A stretch of 16,441 bases of DNA from Phyllobacteriaceae bacterium (lineage in GTDB: Bacteria; Pseudomonadota; Alphaproteobacteria; Rhizobiales; Rhizobiaceae): positions 1 to 16,441 of the forward strand of contig JAHEGF010000051.1 in assembly GCA_024645155.1 (NCBI GenBank), given 5' to 3'. The notes below the pieces were generated by a model. The model saw only the letters and a program-made list of their open reading frames with translations. It did no database searches and was not told the origin of the DNA. Shown in pieces: positions 14,996 through 16,441 of the stretch (its first letter is position 1; each line of letters starts with the position of its first letter). Position numbers and translations under genes: made by a program.

Positions 14996-15511
14996 TTACA
15001 TGCGATAGGCGATTGTGTCGTTCCAGAAGCGATCGAGCCGTTGCAGGGCCCGGTTCATGTGCTGGAATTCCTGGGCTGATATCCCGCCCACCTGCTCTAT
15101 CGAGCCGATATGGCGCTCATACAGGCCGGCAACGACATCAGCCACTTCATTACCCTTATCAGTCAGGCTGATACGAACCGAACGGCGGTCCACCTTGGAG
15201 CGGCGATGATTGACGAATCCCAGATCAACCAGCTTCTTCAAATTGTAGGACACGTTGGAACCAAGGTAGTAGCCGCGCGAACGCAATTCGCCCGCTGTCA
15301 GTTCAGAATTGCCAATATTGAAGATGAGCAGTGCCTGTATTGCATTGATGTCGCTGCGGCCGTTGCGCTCGAATTCATCCTTGATGACATCAAGCAAACG
15401 GCGATGCAGGCGCTCTACGAGCTGCAGGGCCTCCATATAAAGTGCCCGCAATCCCTCTTCGCGGTCAGCCTCGCCCGACCCGGCCTGTAGCTCACGATTT
15501 GCGCTTATCAT
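14996..15511 (-). CDS. ldtR: MarR-family regulator LdtR-like
   Basis: A 171-residue winged-helix dimeric regulator. The DNA-binding domain spans about 54-118: INAIQALLIFNIG, the helix-turn-helix with recognition helix LGSNVSYNLKKLVDLGF (83-99), and a basic wing HRRSKVDRRSVRISL with the MarR-type DRR. Helices before residue 50 and after 118 would form the dimer interface. The YYLGSNVSYNLKKL stretch and the position upstream of an L,D-transpeptidase match LdtR, known in Liberibacter and Sinorhizobium as the regulator of ldtP and of osmotic-stress and cell-wall genes. Expression may be autoregulated through the inverted repeat at 15550-15570. The ATG start is preceded by AAGGCTAAGAG. Confidence 0.92.
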   Translation of the reverse strand: MISANRELQAGSGEADREEGLRALYMEALQLVERLHRRLLDVIKDEFERNGRSDINAIQALLIFNIGNSELTAGELRSRGYYLGSNVSYNLKKLVDLGFVNHRRSKVDRRSVRISLTDKGNEVADVVAGLYERHIGSIEQVGGISAQEFQHMNRALQRLDRFWNDTIAYRM

Positions 15512-15549
15512 TACTCTTAGCCTTCATTGTTTAATGCCCTGAAATTTTT

Positions 15550-15570
15550 GTTATTGAGGGGCACAATAAC
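15550..15570. promoter_or_regulatory. Inverted repeat upstream of ldtR, candidate LdtR operator
   Basis: GTTATTG (15550-15556) and CAATAAC (15564-15570) form a perfect 7-bp inverted repeat with a 7-base spacer, 39-59 bp upstream of the ldtR ATG. Size and symmetry suit a MarR-family dimer site. A copy of the half-site CAATAAC also occurs at 14940-14946 in the ldtP upstream region, although there it partly belongs to the ldtR terminator. The repeat is seen directly; binding is inferred. Confidence 0.45.
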
Positions 15571-15632
15571 GAAAGCTGATAAAATTCGACTTAAAACGCA
15601 GGCTTAACAATTGCTTACGATAGGCGAACGTT

Positions 15633-15654
15633 AAAAACCGGTAAACGCCCGGTT
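15633..15654 (-). terminator. Intrinsic terminator overlapping the DUF6163-like stop codon
   Basis: On the minus strand, AACCGG (15654-15649), a 7-base loop GCGTTTA, CCGGTT (15641-15636) and then TTT form an intrinsic terminator with five consecutive T. The first two stem bases lie inside the TAA stop codon (15655-15653). It would end the hydrolase-DUF6163 transcript before ldtR. Confidence 0.65.
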
Positions 15655-16072
15655 AACGCGCCAAAGCGCGCCTGCGCAGGGAAATGGCGGCCATGAAGCA
15701 AATAAATACAAATGCGACAAGTCCGTGCACCGCAAGAATTTCCGGTTTTGCGCCGAACTTTGCTGAATAAACATAATACATGGTCGTTTCACCAGCGGCG
15801 CAAATAAACCAGACCACAGGCCCCCAGGACGTAAGCATCCAAAGGCCCACCGCGGCAAACGGGAACAATACCGACAGCGCCGACACGGCGATTTGCCAAT
15901 GCAGCGGCATCAAATCAAAACGCCATTCGTCGCCCGGATAGTAACCTATCAGCCGGATCCAGTAAGCGATGCCGACGATAATGCAATAAGTCGACACGCC
16001 GCGTAAAAACCAGGAAAAGGCGATTTGCACACCATCCGGCTTAAGAATGCGAGTGTCGATTCCCTCTGTCAC
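15653..16072 (-). CDS. Small four-helix membrane protein, DUF6163-like
   Basis: A 139-residue protein with four predicted membrane helices at about 17-44, 58-80, 84-104 and 111-131, and a basic C-terminus (LRRRALAR). I believe it is the DUF6163 protein found in this spot in rhizobia, but I recognise it by position and topology rather than by a motif. It contains aromatic-rich loops (YYPGDEWRFDLMPLHW) and no catalytic signature. The start is a GTG that overlaps the stop of the upstream hydrolase gene (GTGA), so translation is coupled. The intrinsic terminator begins in its stop codon. Its function is unknown. Confidence 0.8.
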   Translation of the reverse strand: MTEGIDTRILKPDGVQIAFSWFLRGVSTYCIIVGIAYWIRLIGYYPGDEWRFDLMPLHWQIAVSALSVLFPFAAVGLWMLTSWGPVVWFICAAGETTMYYVYSAKFGAKPEILAVHGLVAFVFICFMAAISLRRRALAR

Positions 16073-16441
16073 GGAATGGTCAATTCCTTCTCGCCCAGGG
16101 GCGCAAAATAGCCATCAATATCTGCCGGATTGATAGCATCAAGACTGACTGGTTTCCATTGCGGATTGCGATCCTTGTCTATAACCGCTGCGCGAATGCC
16201 TTCGTAGAAGTCATGCCCTACAAGCATCCGGCTGACAATTCGGAATTCCATGGCCATGCATTCTTCCATCGATAGCTCTGCGCCTGTGCGTATCTGGCGA
16301 AAGGCAATCGAAAGACTGGTTGGAGAATTGCGCCTGAGGTTTTTCAGGACACCGGCTGCGAAACTGTTGCCATTTTCGGCAGCAAGGCTCACGCATTCAA
16401 CCAGGTGTGGCAGAGCGTTGGCCGAAAACCAGGTCGCGATA
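16069..16441 (-). CDS. 3-hydroxyisobutyryl-CoA hydrolase / enoyl-CoA hydratase family protein (3' part)
   Basis: The C-terminal 123 or so residues of a crotonase-superfamily protein; the gene runs off the right edge and the frame stays open to base 16441. The stretches LSMEECMAMEFRIVSRML, GHDFYEGIRAAVIDKDRNP and WKPVSLDAI, and the terminal DGYFAPLGE, match the C-terminal region of 3-hydroxyisobutyryl-CoA hydrolases, which act in valine degradation. Plain enoyl-CoA hydratases usually lack this C-terminal block. The N-terminal catalytic region is outside the window, so activity cannot be checked. Its stop overlaps the GTG of the DUF6163-like gene. Confidence 0.85.
   Translation of the reverse strand, partial: IATWFSANALPHLVECVSLAAENGNSFAAGVLKNLRRNSPTSLSIAFRQIRTGAELSMEECMAMEFRIVSRMLVGHDFYEGIRAAVIDKDRNPQWKPVSLDAINPADIDGYFAPLGEKELTIP

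Overview
This window is a stretch of ordinary alphaproteobacterial core chromosome. It most probably comes from the order Hyphomicrobiales (the Rhizobiaceae / Phyllobacteriaceae / Brucellaceae group). The evidence is the gene content and order: a MerR-like gene beside ihfA, then fabH, plsX, a DUF177 gene and a cytochrome bc1 chaperone; the glyA-nrdR-ribD-ribE-ribH-nusB run; and a MarR regulator of the LdtR type next to an L,D-transpeptidase. I see no transposase, integrase, phage gene, CRISPR array, rRNA, tRNA or pseudogene. Almost every gene is on the minus strand; only the bamE/omlA-like lipoprotein gene is on the plus strand. No intergenic gap exceeds about 290 bases.

Layout from left to right. 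At 74-4474 (minus) there is an envelope and lipid block. Read in transcription order it is: bc1-complex chaperone, DUF177/YceD protein, plsX, fabH, ihfA, MerR-like regulator. PlsX and FabH work at the start of phospholipid and fatty-acid synthesis. The bamE-like gene (4574-5092, plus) diverges from this block and meets hppA (5176-7314, minus) at a shared bidirectional terminator (5126-5155). HppA is a proton-pumping membrane pyrophosphatase of the potassium-independent type, with a good sigma-70-like promoter and a leader of roughly 90 nt.

At 7514-13274 (minus) lies a compact run read as glyA, nrdR, ribD, ribE, ribH, nusB, MFS transporter. Most junctions are 1-4 bp start/stop overlaps, so translation is probably coupled. 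RibD, RibE and RibH supply three of the riboflavin pathway enzymes; the GTP cyclohydrolase II and DHBP synthase steps are not in the window.

At 13438-15511 (minus) is a cell-wall remodelling pair: a MarR-family LdtR-like regulator and, downstream, an exported YkuD L,D-transpeptidase. A 7-7-7 inverted repeat just upstream of ldtR is a candidate operator. At the right edge is the 3' part of a 3-hydroxyisobutyryl-CoA hydrolase-type gene, overlapping a small four-helix membrane protein (DUF6163-like) and closed by an intrinsic terminator that starts inside the stop codon.

I did not find an obviously new biological system. The points most worth a second look are regulatory: a nine-base complement that could mask the ihfA ribosome binding site only in read-through transcripts, the inverted repeat and near-CtrA boxes at ldtR/ldtP, and the transporter translationally coupled to the riboflavin/nusB run.
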